64,000 bases of DNA from an uncultured Collinsella sp. GTDB lineage: Bacteria > Actinomycetota > Coriobacteriia > Coriobacteriales > Coriobacteriaceae. This document shows, piece after piece, positions 34,588-43,200 of the stretch (position 1 is its first letter; the number at the start of each line of letters is the position of its first letter). The translations under genes were made by a program, and so were the position numbers. The stretch covers positions 1-64,000 of the forward strand of contig CABRFZ010000003.1 of assembly GCA_902470365.1 (NCBI GenBank), in the 5' to 3' direction. A model generated the notes under the pieces. That model ran no database searches. It was not told where the DNA came from and worked only from the letters and a program-made list of their open reading frames with translations.

Positions 34588-35342
34588 TGCGCGCAGGGGA
34601 TTTTGTCGGCGTCAAGGTTTATCGTAAGCCCGCCGAAGACAAGCGCACCAAAAAGGACGGCACGCCGCGCAGCCCTAAGAAGCTCGGCAAGATTCACTTT
34701 CCCGTCTTTACCCCGGGCGGCACGCGCGTGGTGGGCTTTATGGTTCGCCAGTCCGATATCGCGGGAATGATCGAGCGCCCCGACCGGTTTGTGGCGCTCG
34801 ATGCCATCGGCGTCTATGAGGGCGCTGTCGCGGTCGACGACGTCAAGGGCACCTACGATGCCGCCGCGGCCAAGCGCCTCGATATCAACCTGGACGATTG
34901 CATCATCTGGGTTGGCATGGACGTGCGCACGGAATCGGGCGATGTCGTGGGCTACTGCTCGGACGTTGAGTTCAAGCCGCGCTCGGGTATTGTGCAGACG
35001 TTCTATGTGACCGCCAGCGCCGCATCGAGCATGTTGGTGGGCGACACGCAGGTGCCGCCGACGATGCTGCGCGGCTACGAGAACGGCGCGATGATTGTCT
35101 CGGACGAGGTCAAGGCGCTCGGGTATTCGGGCGGCGCGGCCGCCAAGGCTGCCGAGGCCAGCGTCGTGGTGGGCGATAAGGTCAAGAAGGGCGCCAAGGT
35201 GCTCGATGACAAGGGATCGCTCGCCGTGGACAAGGGCAGCCGCGCACTGGGCAAGCAGCTCGGCAAGACGCGCGGTATGTTCAAGGCCTTTAAGGATGAA
35301 TATCAAAAGGCGAGCGGGGGCTCGTCAAAAGCTAGCAAATAG
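34587..35342 (+). CDS. PRC-barrel domain protein
   Basis: 251 residues. Two PRC-barrel-like beta modules span ~1-165 (GKIHFPVFTPGGTRVVGFMV; GDVVGYCSDVEFKPRSG). A basic, Ala/Lys-rich tail follows. Such barrels bind proteins or RNA in ribosome maturation and photosystem assembly, and here are a common Gram-positive accessory domain. Coupled to ytxH. No catalytic motif was seen. Confidence 0.7.
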   Translation: MRAGDFVGVKVYRKPAEDKRTKKDGTPRSPKKLGKIHFPVFTPGGTRVVGFMVRQSDIAGMIERPDRFVALDAIGVYEGAVAVDDVKGTYDAAAAKRLDINLDDCIIWVGMDVRTESGDVVGYCSDVEFKPRSGIVQTFYVTASAASSMLVGDTQVPPTMLRGYENGAMIVSDEVKALGYSGGAAAKAAEASVVVGDKVKKGAKVLDDKGSLAVDKGSRALGKQLGKTRGMFKAFKDEYQKASGGSSKASK

Positions 35343-35414
35343 CGACGTACCAAATGATGGGAGGCGAGCCGGAGACATGTTGCTCCGGCTCGCTGTGTTT
35401 ATGGGGGAGGGCAC

Positions 35415-36821
35415 ATGCGCCAAAACGGATCTAACTTAAACGGGCGCTCGGCTGCGCGTCCGACGGCGCGCCGCGACCTGGGGCAGCTGCCCAGCGGTCA
35501 GCGTCGACGTCGCCGTAAGCCCGGCGCGATGTACCTCAACCATAGCCGTGGGTTTAGCGATCGCAGCGCGCGCATCGGCAACGGGCGCTCGCCGCGCCGA
35601 CCGTCCCGCCTGCCCTATGCGCTCATCGCCGTGGGTTGCGCGCTCGTGCTGTTTATCGCTGCCGTCGTGGGCTACGTCAACCGCAGCGTGGACGTGGAAC
35701 TCAACGGGCAAAAGACCGCGGTGCGCGTGGGCTCTACGTTGCAGAATCTTATCGACGATCAAAACCTGACCGAAACGTACGACGCCGGCGATCTGCTGGC
35801 CGTCGACGACGGCGTGCTCAAGCGCCATGGCGGCGAAAAGCTGTCGGTGAAGGTCGACGGCAAGCGCGTGAAGCAAGGCAAATGGGACAGTCGCGAGCTT
35901 ACGGGTGGCGAGAAGGTAACGGTCAAGGACGGCCGCAACGTGTACGAAAAGCACGAGGTCCAGGCCACGACCATCGAGCCAAAGCTCAAGGTCGAGGGCA
36001 CGGGTGCCATTGAGTATGTCAAAACCTGGGGCGTTCAGGGCCGCTCCGAGGTATGGGTCGGCGAGCAGTCGGGCAAGACGCAGGACCGCGGCGAAGTCGT
36101 GCCCGCCACCGACTGCGTAGTCGAGTGCGCAAGCGTAGCGCCCAAGGGCAACGAAAAGTACGTGGCCCTGACATTTGACGAGGGTCCGAGCGGCGCGACC
36201 AAGCAGATCTTGCAGGTGCTCAAGGAAAAGGGCGTCACGGCGACGTTCTTCCTTTCGGGCGATGCCGCGGAAGCCTCGCCCGCTACCGCCAAAGCGATTG
36301 TCGATGCCGGATGTGAGATCGGTTCCAACAGCTACAGCGACGATTCGCTCAAGGGCGCGGACCGCGAGACGGTGCGCAAGCAAATTTCGAAGGGCACCGA
36401 CGCCATCAAGTCGGCGACCGGCGTGAAGACGATGCTGCTGCGTGCCCCGTACGCCGCCTTTGACGAGCAAAACTGGATCGACTCGATGGATTTGGTGTCC
36501 GCGGTGGTCTCGTGGAATATCGATTCGGGCGATTGGCTGCTTAACGGTGCCGACGAGCAGGTCTCGATGGTGCTGGATTCGGTGACGCCGGGCAATATCG
36601 TGCTGCTCACCGATAGCGATGATTGCTCCGAGCAGACGCTCGAGGCGCTGCCGCAGATTATCGACGGGCTTATTGCCGACGGCTACAAAATCGTGACGTT
36701 GAGCGATCTGGTCAAGACGGATACATCGCTGAGCAAAAAGCTCACCTCGCTGACGAAGGTCACCATGCCCAAAAACGCCGTGTTCCCCCAGCTCGCCGAA
36801 AATGACGACACCACGGAATAG
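35415..36821 (+). CDS. NodB-fold protein lacking catalytic histidines (pseudo-deacetylase)
   Basis: 468 residues. A basic cytoplasmic N-tail (1-~70) is followed by one membrane helix (~72-90). Next come DUF348/G5-like external modules (VDVELNGQKTAVRVG..TLQNLI), then a NodB polysaccharide-deacetylase domain (~248-440). Motif 1 is TF-D255-E256-GP (normally DDGP). Motif 2 is G303-S-N305-S-Y-S-D309, where the family has N-H-T/S-x-x-H. Motif 5 is VLL-T399-D, where the family has L-x-H-D. Motif 3 (RAPY) and DSGDW remain. All three family histidines are missing. It is therefore probably non-catalytic, perhaps a glycan-binding or regulatory protein, unless D/N/D bind another metal. Confidence 0.82.
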   Translation: MRQNGSNLNGRSAARPTARRDLGQLPSGQRRRRRKPGAMYLNHSRGFSDRSARIGNGRSPRRPSRLPYALIAVGCALVLFIAAVVGYVNRSVDVELNGQKTAVRVGSTLQNLIDDQNLTETYDAGDLLAVDDGVLKRHGGEKLSVKVDGKRVKQGKWDSRELTGGEKVTVKDGRNVYEKHEVQATTIEPKLKVEGTGAIEYVKTWGVQGRSEVWVGEQSGKTQDRGEVVPATDCVVECASVAPKGNEKYVALTFDEGPSGATKQILQVLKEKGVTATFFLSGDAAEASPATAKAIVDAGCEIGSNSYSDDSLKGADRETVRKQISKGTDAIKSATGVKTMLLRAPYAAFDEQNWIDSMDLVSAVVSWNIDSGDWLLNGADEQVSMVLDSVTPGNIVLLTDSDDCSEQTLEALPQIIDGLIADGYKIVTLSDLVKTDTSLSKKLTSLTKVTMPKNAVFPQLAENDDTTE

Positions 36822-37138
36822 TCGTTTAAAAATGTCCCCAATGACTATGTCACGGATGCGTCAGCGTTTGGTATGCCTGCAATGTGCAGCGCATAAATTC
36901 GATGCCGCAGGGCGATGCTGATGCTATAGTTACTGCGGTTAATGAGGGTCAAGAGAAAGGTTACAGGTGAAATCCAAACCTCGACCATACAGTCGATGAC
37001 CCCATGCAGGTGCTTTTTGCGCATGCACGGGGTGTAAGCGTCGAGCGGCGTGCCGCCCGCGCATGCGTATACATATCCAGAAGCCCCCAGACGCCGCACG
37101 CGCGGCCGCGTCCGGAGGAATAATGATGGGGAGCACCA

Positions 37139-38983
37139 TTGAATTATCTGAGTGAGATGCTCAAATTGCCGGTCTTGGACGTCGACGGCGAAAAGCTCGG
37201 CGTGGTCAACGATTTTGGTATTGCTACCGGCGAAGTTTTTCCGCACGTGACGTCGCTCGCGTTCCGCGGACCCGGCAAGACGCCGTTTATGATCAGCTGG
37301 CGCAAATGGGTCGACCGTATCGACGAGACGGGTGTACACCTTAAGACGTCGGCCACCGAAATCCGTTTTTCGTACCTGCAGCCGACCGAACTCTTACTCG
37401 CCCGCGACGTGCTTAACAAGCAAATTGTCGACACGCAGGGCATGAAGGTCGTGCGCGTAAACGACATCAAGTTTTCCATGTCGGGCGAAAATCAGCTGCG
37501 CCTGCTGGGTGCCGAAGTTGGCGCCCGCGGTCTGCTGCGCGCGATCAGCCCCACACTCGAGCATGTCGTCGAGGGCTTTATGAAGCACCTGGGCAAGCCG
37601 CTCAGCGAGGACATTATCGCCTGGTCTTACATGGACCTGCTCGATCGCTCGACTAAGAACATCCAGCTCTCGGTGTCGCACAAGACGCTTGGCGAGCTGC
37701 ACCCTGCCGACATTGCCGACATCATCGAGCAGCTCGACCCGCGCCTGCGTGCGCAGGTGTTCGCGCAGCTCGACACCGCCCAGGCCGCCGAGGCCATCTC
37801 GGAGTTCGATGATGACGAGCTCATGACCGAGATGCTCGAGGGCCTGTCCGATACGGATGCATCGTCGATGCTGGCCATGATGGACCCGGACGACGCCGCC
37901 GACCTGATCGACGAGCTCGATTACGAGAAGGCCGAGAAGCTCCTGCGCCTGATGGGCGTCAAGGAGGAGAAGGCGATTCGTAACCTGCTGGGCTATGAGG
38001 ACAACACCGCCGGCCGCATCATGACCTCGGAGTTTGTCTCGCTGCCCGCCACGGCGACGGTCGGCGATGCCATCGAGGCGATTCGCAAACTCGATGAGGA
38101 CTTCGAGAGTGTCTATTACGTCTATACCGAGGATCCGAGCGGCATGCTCACCGGCGTGCTCTCGCTGCGCACGTTGATCGTGGCCGACCGCGATGCCACG
38201 CTGGGCCAGCTCGCCTATCGCGACCTGGTCTACGTGTCGCCCGACGAGGACCAGGAAGACGTGACGGACGAGATGACCAAGTACGACCTGGTTGCCATCC
38301 CTGTCTGCGACGAGAACCGTCATATCCTGGGCATCGTGACCTTCGACGACGCCATGGACGTTATCGCCGAGGAGCATCAGGAGGACCTGCAGATCGCCGG
38401 TGTCGGCTCGGGCGATAGCGCGTCGGACGACTCGACGAACGTGCTCAGCTGGTTCGTGCATCGTCAGTACTGGGTCGTCGTGTGGGGCATCGCCTCGTGC
38501 ATTATGGCGACGGTGCTGGGGACGGCGCTGGGCTCCGCGCATCTGGTGGTGTTCCCCATGTGCGCCATGCCGCTCGTGCTGCTGGCGGCCTCGCGCATGG
38601 TGTCGTTCGTCAAGAACTACTTCCTCGAGTACGACGGTCACGACGACGAGCCCAAACCGTACCTGGGATTCTTCTTCCAGAGCACGGGTATGGGCCTGAT
38701 CCTTTCGCTTGTTACTTACCTGTGCGCGCAGCTGGTGCGCACTGCCGCGTTCCTCGATGCCCCTATGTTTGAGGAGCAGCTCTTTACCGGCTGCTTTAAC
38801 ATCGCGGCCATCATCTGCCTGGTGGGCAACATGAGCGCCGTGATTTACCTGATGGTGCTGTTCTGGCGCGATGAGCACGACCTCAATACGTCGGGTACCG
38901 CCATGAACGTCATCGCCGTCATGATCTCGTGTGTGGCGTACTGCATCGCCGCGGTGCTGCTCACCATGTCGGTCATGGGGTAG
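37139..38983 (+). CDS. PRC - MgtE_N - CBS membrane protein (Mg2+ sensor-like)
   Basis: 614 residues. Residues 1-~150 are PRC-barrel-like (LPVLDVDGEKLGVVNDFG). Residues ~190-300 are the superhelical MgtE N domain (LHPADIADIIEQLDP, LLRLMGVKEE). Residues ~300-420 are a CBS pair, and ~430-614 hold about five membrane helices. The cytosolic part matches the Mg2+ sensor of MgtE. The membrane part lacks MgtE's conserved GGNAGTQ and late Asp-containing pore motifs. TTG at 37139 with GGGGAG 5 nt upstream is the best start. A 10-codon frame with strong GGAGGA (37114-37119) overlaps it. The next gene, an NRAMP-related transporter, begins 8 nt later, suggesting a sensor plus transporter pair. Confidence 0.85.
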   Translation: MNYLSEMLKLPVLDVDGEKLGVVNDFGIATGEVFPHVTSLAFRGPGKTPFMISWRKWVDRIDETGVHLKTSATEIRFSYLQPTELLLARDVLNKQIVDTQGMKVVRVNDIKFSMSGENQLRLLGAEVGARGLLRAISPTLEHVVEGFMKHLGKPLSEDIIAWSYMDLLDRSTKNIQLSVSHKTLGELHPADIADIIEQLDPRLRAQVFAQLDTAQAAEAISEFDDDELMTEMLEGLSDTDASSMLAMMDPDDAADLIDELDYEKAEKLLRLMGVKEEKAIRNLLGYEDNTAGRIMTSEFVSLPATATVGDAIEAIRKLDEDFESVYYVYTEDPSGMLTGVLSLRTLIVADRDATLGQLAYRDLVYVSPDEDQEDVTDEMTKYDLVAIPVCDENRHILGIVTFDDAMDVIAEEHQEDLQIAGVGSGDSASDDSTNVLSWFVHRQYWVVVWGIASCIMATVLGTALGSAHLVVFPMCAMPLVLLAASRMVSFVKNYFLEYDGHDDEPKPYLGFFFQSTGMGLILSLVTYLCAQLVRTAAFLDAPMFEEQLFTGCFNIAAIICLVGNMSAVIYLMVLFWRDEHDLNTSGTAMNVIAVMISCVAYCIAAVLLTMSVMG

Positions 38984-38991
38984 GTGGTCGC

Positions 38992-40254
38992 GTGCAAAAT
39001 ACGAAGCAAAAGCCGAGCACCAAGCAAAAGCTGACCATCGCGGCCATCTTTGGCGCCATGGGCCCCGGTCTTCTGGCGGCGCTTTCGGGCAATGACGCTG
39101 GCGGCATCGCCACGTATTCCAGCGCGGGCGCCAGCTATGGCTATAAGATGCTCTGGATGCTTCCCGTCATGACCGTGCTGCTCATCGTGACGCAGGAGAC
39201 CGCGGCGCGCTGCGGCTGCGTCACGGGCAAGGGCCTGGCATCGCTCATTCGCGAGCGCTTTGGCGTGCGCAAGAGTGTACTTGCTATGGCGGCGCTGTTG
39301 ATCGCCAACACGGCTGTGACCATTTCGGAGTTTGCGGGCATCGCCAGCGGCCTTGCTCTCTTTGGCGTGCCGGCGAGCATCTCGGTGCCGTTGGTAGCGC
39401 TGCTGGTGTGGATGCTTACCATGTCGGGTAGTTTCCAGCGCATCGAGAAGATTCTGCTGCTGGTGAGCTGCGTGTTCGTGACCTATATTGTCGCCGCGTT
39501 TATGGCTGGCCCCAACTGGGGTGAGGTCGCGGTCGACCTGGTCGTGCCTAACATTCAAAATGACCCCAGCTACGTGTCGCTCGTGGTCGCAACGATCGGT
39601 ACCACCATCGCGCCGTGGATGATTTTCTTGGCGCAGAACAACGTGGTCGATAAGAACGCGGGCGAGGACGATATCGTGCTGCAGCGCATCGATACTGTGA
39701 GCGGCTCGCTTGCCGCCGATATCATTGCCGGCTTTATTATCATCACGACCGGTACGGTGTTGTTCCCGGCGGGTATTCAGATTAGCGATGCCGCCGATGC
39801 TGCCCGCGCGCTGGAGCCTATTGCGGGTCAGTGGTCCACGGTACTGTTTGCCTCGGGCCTGGTCGCGGCGAGCTTCTTGGCCGCCTGCGTGCTGCCGGGC
39901 GTTACGTCGAGCGCTATCTGCGAGGCATTTGGCTGGGAGCGCGGTGCCGACCGCAGCTGGGACGAGGCCCCGGTCTATCGCGGCATCATTACGGCCATCA
40001 TCGGTATCTCTGCCGTACTGGTGCTTATGCCCGGCGTCGATCTGTTCCAGATTATGATGACCTCGCAGGTCATCAACGGCGTGCTACTGCCCGTGGTTCT
40101 GGTGTTCCAGGTGGTTATTGCCGCTGACCGTCACATTATGGGCACTAACCGCAACGGCCGCGTGTGGAATGTGCTCACTTGGGCGACTATCGGTGTGATT
40201 ACGGTGCTCACGGTCGTCATGTTTGTCCTGCAGGCGATGGGCTACAGCGCGTAG
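38992..40254 (+). CDS. NRAMP-related metal transporter, NRMT-like (Mg2+/Mn2+)
   Basis: 420 residues and 11 predicted helices with the NRAMP/LeuT fold. The TM1 motif is GN-D35-A-G-G38 where canonical NRAMP has DPGN. The TM6 motif is TI-A207-PWM where canonical proteins have the metal-binding Met followed by Pro-His. Loss of the Asn and Met ligands is the hallmark reported for NRAMP-related magnesium transporters, including the one from Eggerthella. So Mg2+ (and Mn2+) rather than Fe2+ is the expected substrate. A GTG start has GGTGG upstream and lies 8 nt after the MgtE_N-CBS gene. Confidence 0.88.
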   Translation: MQNTKQKPSTKQKLTIAAIFGAMGPGLLAALSGNDAGGIATYSSAGASYGYKMLWMLPVMTVLLIVTQETAARCGCVTGKGLASLIRERFGVRKSVLAMAALLIANTAVTISEFAGIASGLALFGVPASISVPLVALLVWMLTMSGSFQRIEKILLLVSCVFVTYIVAAFMAGPNWGEVAVDLVVPNIQNDPSYVSLVVATIGTTIAPWMIFLAQNNVVDKNAGEDDIVLQRIDTVSGSLAADIIAGFIIITTGTVLFPAGIQISDAADAARALEPIAGQWSTVLFASGLVAASFLAACVLPGVTSSAICEAFGWERGADRSWDEAPVYRGIITAIIGISAVLVLMPGVDLFQIMMTSQVINGVLLPVVLVFQVVIAADRHIMGTNRNGRVWNVLTWATIGVITVLTVVMFVLQAMGYSA

Positions 40255-40273
40255 CGCCTCTTTTGGACTCTAA

Positions 40274-40307
40274 ACAGGCCGCCGCCATGGGCTGCGGCCT
40301 GTATTTT
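40274..40307 (+). terminator. Intrinsic terminator after the NRMT gene
   Basis: ACAGGCCGC pairs with GCGGCCTGT and ATTTTG follows, 20 nt past the stop. Confidence 0.75.
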
Positions 40308-40338
40308 GCCTGTTATAGGGGGTTAGTAATATGCGAGT

Positions 40339-40564
40339 GGACAAAAAATGCCAAATATGAGTACTGTTGTCTGGCCGATAGCATTTACGACAAAGAAAAT
40401 AATGAACATATCTAAGAATCTGCTCACTAAAAGCGGGGCTCCAAGACCTAAGCCGGCCATTCTGGTCAACTGGAAGGGTCGCGCGCTACCGCATGGGCGC
40501 CATTCTAGGCTTATTTGCCTGCTACTAAAATGATAACAGTACTCATATTTGCCCCTTTTTGTCC
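40339..40564. repeat. 226-nt inverted-repeat element with 30-nt arms
   Basis: 40339-40368 and 40535-40564 are complementary at 27 of 30 positions (GGACAAAAA..AAATATGAGTACTGTT). The 166-nt interior is AT-rich on the left and has no reading frame of note. It lies between convergent genes. It resembles a MITE-like or long-hairpin element; no transposase is near. Confidence 0.75.
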
Positions 40565-40738
40565 ACGACCTCTTGGATCGGGCTCGAAAAGAGTGATTTT
40601 GGGTTGTTTGCTGCGGGTGTGGGCTTGGAAACAACGCTCGGGGTGGCGAGGCGCCCAGAATTCGGTCGCAAGGAGGGCGTTCCTCGGCTGTGTCAGGAGT
40701 GTCCCTGGGTGCCGGCACATAAGGAACGTCCCTAACTG

Positions 40739-40774
40739 CCGGAGGGGTGTCTGCCGTGGCAGACACCCCTCCGG
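40739..40774. repeat. Perfect 17-bp hairpin with 2-nt loop
   Basis: CCGGAGGGGTGTCTGCC pairs completely with 40758-40774. It is too tight for a normal RNA loop and has no U-run. It lies 24 bp past the acyltransferase stop, downstream of a fragment of the 'GGGGACRGTC' repeat (40690-40738). Confidence 0.75.
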
Positions 40775-40797
40775 ATGTGGGAAGTTTGCGCTGCAGG

Positions 40798-43014
40798 TTA
40801 CTTGTCGGTGCCCAGCTTGTGCGGCTTGAGAGCGAGCGCATTGACGAGTGCGTCGGTGGCAGACTTGACGGCTGCCGGCTGCGGATCGTTGACGTGATCC
40901 TCGGGGTGTACGGGCAGGTCCTTCTTGACGGCATCGTGGATCAAGTTGAGGTACTCAGTCACGCCAGTGGTCGATAGATGCGTGCCATCGCCATCGAACA
41001 GGTCGTTGCGGTTGGCACTGTATCCGTACCAGTCGATAACGCGTACGTTCTTGTAGCGCGTAGCGGCGTTGGCGATGGCCTGGTTGGTAGAGCCAACCCA
41101 CGGCTGCGGGCTGCGCGTGTTCACAAACACCACAATACGCTTATCTCCTGCATCGGCCATGATGGCGTCGATTTGGTCATCCGTTACCAAACCGTTGGTG
41201 CCCAGGGCAAAGACCACGATCTTGCCGGCAAGGTTCTGCTGGATATAGCCCTCAAATGTCGCGCGGCCCGCATCAAACTGGCGGCCCTTTTCGGCATCGA
41301 TATGGCTGTGCGGGAACACGCCGTCAAAGGAATCAACGGCGCGCAGCGACACGGAGTCACCGATCATCAACAGGTCGTAGGAGCCGTCGGGGAAGCCGTC
41401 GTTGTCCTTGTCGGTGTCGTCGGCCGCCTGCTGGTCGGTGGGTGCGGCGTTCTTGGCTTCCTTGTTCAGAACTTCGGCGCCCTCGCCGCTCAGCGCAGAC
41501 GTCTCGGGCACAAAGATCAGGCCGCCCAGTGCAACGACCAACACGACAGCGCAGGCTGCACAGGCAGGGACGTGCGCGCGCACCCAGTTGGCGGGCGTGG
41601 CGGTGCCGTCGCGGAACTCGGATACGGTGCGCCCAAAGGCGCCCTTTCTAAACGGCGTCTCGATAAAGCGATATGAGCATTCGGCCACGGCGACCACCAA
41701 CAGCACCTGCAAAATGTACTGCCACCACGGTGTATCGTTGATGTTGGCGACCGGGTTCATGAGCAACAGCAGCGGATAGTGCCACAGGTAGATGCTGTAC
41801 GAGCGCTTGCCAACCCACACGAGTGGCTCGGCGGCCAAAGCTCGTGCGACCGTGCCCTGGGGCTGAACGCAGGCCGCGATGACCATGAGCGTGAGGATGG
41901 AGCATAACAGCGTGCCGCCGCGATACTGGAACGCGGTGTAGCCGTTGGTGAGCGCGACCATGGCGGCAAGGCCAACCAGACCCACGACGCCCAATACATC
42001 GATGGATGCGGGCGAGGACCAAAAGCGCACGAGGGCGCTCGGCTGTGCCGGGGCGGTCTCGGCTGATTCGTCGGCCTTCTCGCCAGGCTTGCCCTCGGCG
42101 TTCTTGCCGTGCTTGGCGGCGCCAGCCAGGCGATTGAGTCCCAAACGACGAGCGAGACGCACCGGCGCCAGGTCGCGATCGGGGATAAAGGCCATCCAGG
42201 CACCCAGCAGCAGCGAGAACACGCGGGTGTCGGTGCCGTAGTACACGCGGCTGGGGTCGGCGGCAGGGTTGTAAAGCACCATCATGGCGAGGGCAGATAC
42301 CGCGGCAAGGCCCAGAACCACGCGGCGCGTGTTGGGTTTGCTCACATGCATGGATACCATGGCAAACAGCAGTGGCGGCCAAATCAGGTAGAACTGTTCC
42401 TCGATGGCAAGCGACCAAAAGTGCGTGAGCGGCGAGGGGTCGCCCAGAGCATTGAAGTACGAGACGTTTTGGGCAATCTGCCACCAGTTGTTAAAGAACA
42501 GCAGTGACGGCAGAATGTCGGGGCGCATCTTGGTGAGCATCACGTGGTTGAAGACGGTGCACAGCGCACAGGTCACCACCACGACGGTTACCACGGCGGG
42601 GACCAGGCGACGGATGCGGCGGATCCAGAAGCTCTTGAGGTCGATGCGGCCGGTCTTAGCGACTTCGTTGAGTAGCAGGCGTGTGATCAGATAGCCCGAA
42701 AGCACAAAGAAGATCGTGACGCCGAGCAGACCGCCCTGCGCCCACGTGAGGTTGAGGTGATAGAGCACCACCGCGACGACGGCAAGCGTGCGCAGGCCGT
42801 CAAGGGCAGGGATGTAGCGGGACTTGGGGCGAGCAGGCGTCTGCTCCGCGGCGGGAGTGTTGGCGCGGCCCGCGTTGTTGGCAGAAGCGCGATGGGGGCT
42901 CGTGGTGCGTCGCGGCTCGTTGGCACGGCGTTCGCTCTTCACGCGTTCGTGCGGCGCCGGCTCGTTGCCCGTGCGGCGTCGACCGCGCGAGCCCGATTGC
43001 GAGAATTGTTCCAT
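40798..43014 (-). CDS. OafA-type acyltransferase with C-terminal SGNH domain
   Basis: 738 residues. A basic disordered N-tail (~1-65) is followed by the acyltransferase-3 membrane domain (ALDGLRTLAVVAVVLYHL, H in the first helix; FFVLSGYLITRLL; ~10 helices to ~430). The SGNH hydrolase-like domain (~545-720) has GDSVS, the GTN block and DGTHLS. This is the architecture of peptidoglycan and surface-polysaccharide O-acetyltransferases (OatA, OafA). The membrane part moves the acetyl group out and the SGNH part transfers it. The likely target is peptidoglycan or teichoic/capsular glycan; the exact acceptor is not readable. Confidence 0.92.
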   Translation of the reverse strand: MEQFSQSGSRGRRRTGNEPAPHERVKSERRANEPRRTTSPHRASANNAGRANTPAAEQTPARPKSRYIPALDGLRTLAVVAVVLYHLNLTWAQGGLLGVTIFFVLSGYLITRLLLNEVAKTGRIDLKSFWIRRIRRLVPAVVTVVVVTCALCTVFNHVMLTKMRPDILPSLLFFNNWWQIAQNVSYFNALGDPSPLTHFWSLAIEEQFYLIWPPLLFAMVSMHVSKPNTRRVVLGLAAVSALAMMVLYNPAADPSRVYYGTDTRVFSLLLGAWMAFIPDRDLAPVRLARRLGLNRLAGAAKHGKNAEGKPGEKADESAETAPAQPSALVRFWSSPASIDVLGVVGLVGLAAMVALTNGYTAFQYRGGTLLCSILTLMVIAACVQPQGTVARALAAEPLVWVGKRSYSIYLWHYPLLLLMNPVANINDTPWWQYILQVLLVVAVAECSYRFIETPFRKGAFGRTVSEFRDGTATPANWVRAHVPACAACAVVLVVALGGLIFVPETSALSGEGAEVLNKEAKNAAPTDQQAADDTDKDNDGFPDGSYDLLMIGDSVSLRAVDSFDGVFPHSHIDAEKGRQFDAGRATFEGYIQQNLAGKIVVFALGTNGLVTDDQIDAIMADAGDKRIVVFVNTRSPQPWVGSTNQAIANAATRYKNVRVIDWYGYSANRNDLFDGDGTHLSTTGVTEYLNLIHDAVKKDLPVHPEDHVNDPQPAAVKSATDALVNALALKPHKLGTDK

Positions 43015-43200
43015 AAAACATCATCCAATGACGAGAATAATCAGCACGTATTCATTGTAGCTGCCTGCTCCTGTGAATGCTTGCTGCTGGCGCAACCTCA
43101 AGGGTGCGTTCACATCAAAGTGAACTAAAGTTATAGAGGTGCGAAGGCGCGCAATCGACGGTCGACGGTGGGTGCAAAGCCCGCAGATGAGGAGGTTTCC

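Noticed and set aside
35415..36821. Active peptidoglycan deacetylase
   Set aside because: The fold is right, but the metal-binding and acid histidines are replaced, so an active-enzyme call is not supported.
36840..37120. M-box (ykoK) magnesium riboswitch before the MgtE-like gene
   Set aside because: I could not align the conserved M-box blocks by eye. A covariance-model search (Rfam RF00380) would decide; a significant hit would overturn this.
40339..40564. Insertion sequence or complete transposon
   Set aside because: No transposase frame lies between the inverted repeats and no target-site duplication was evident.
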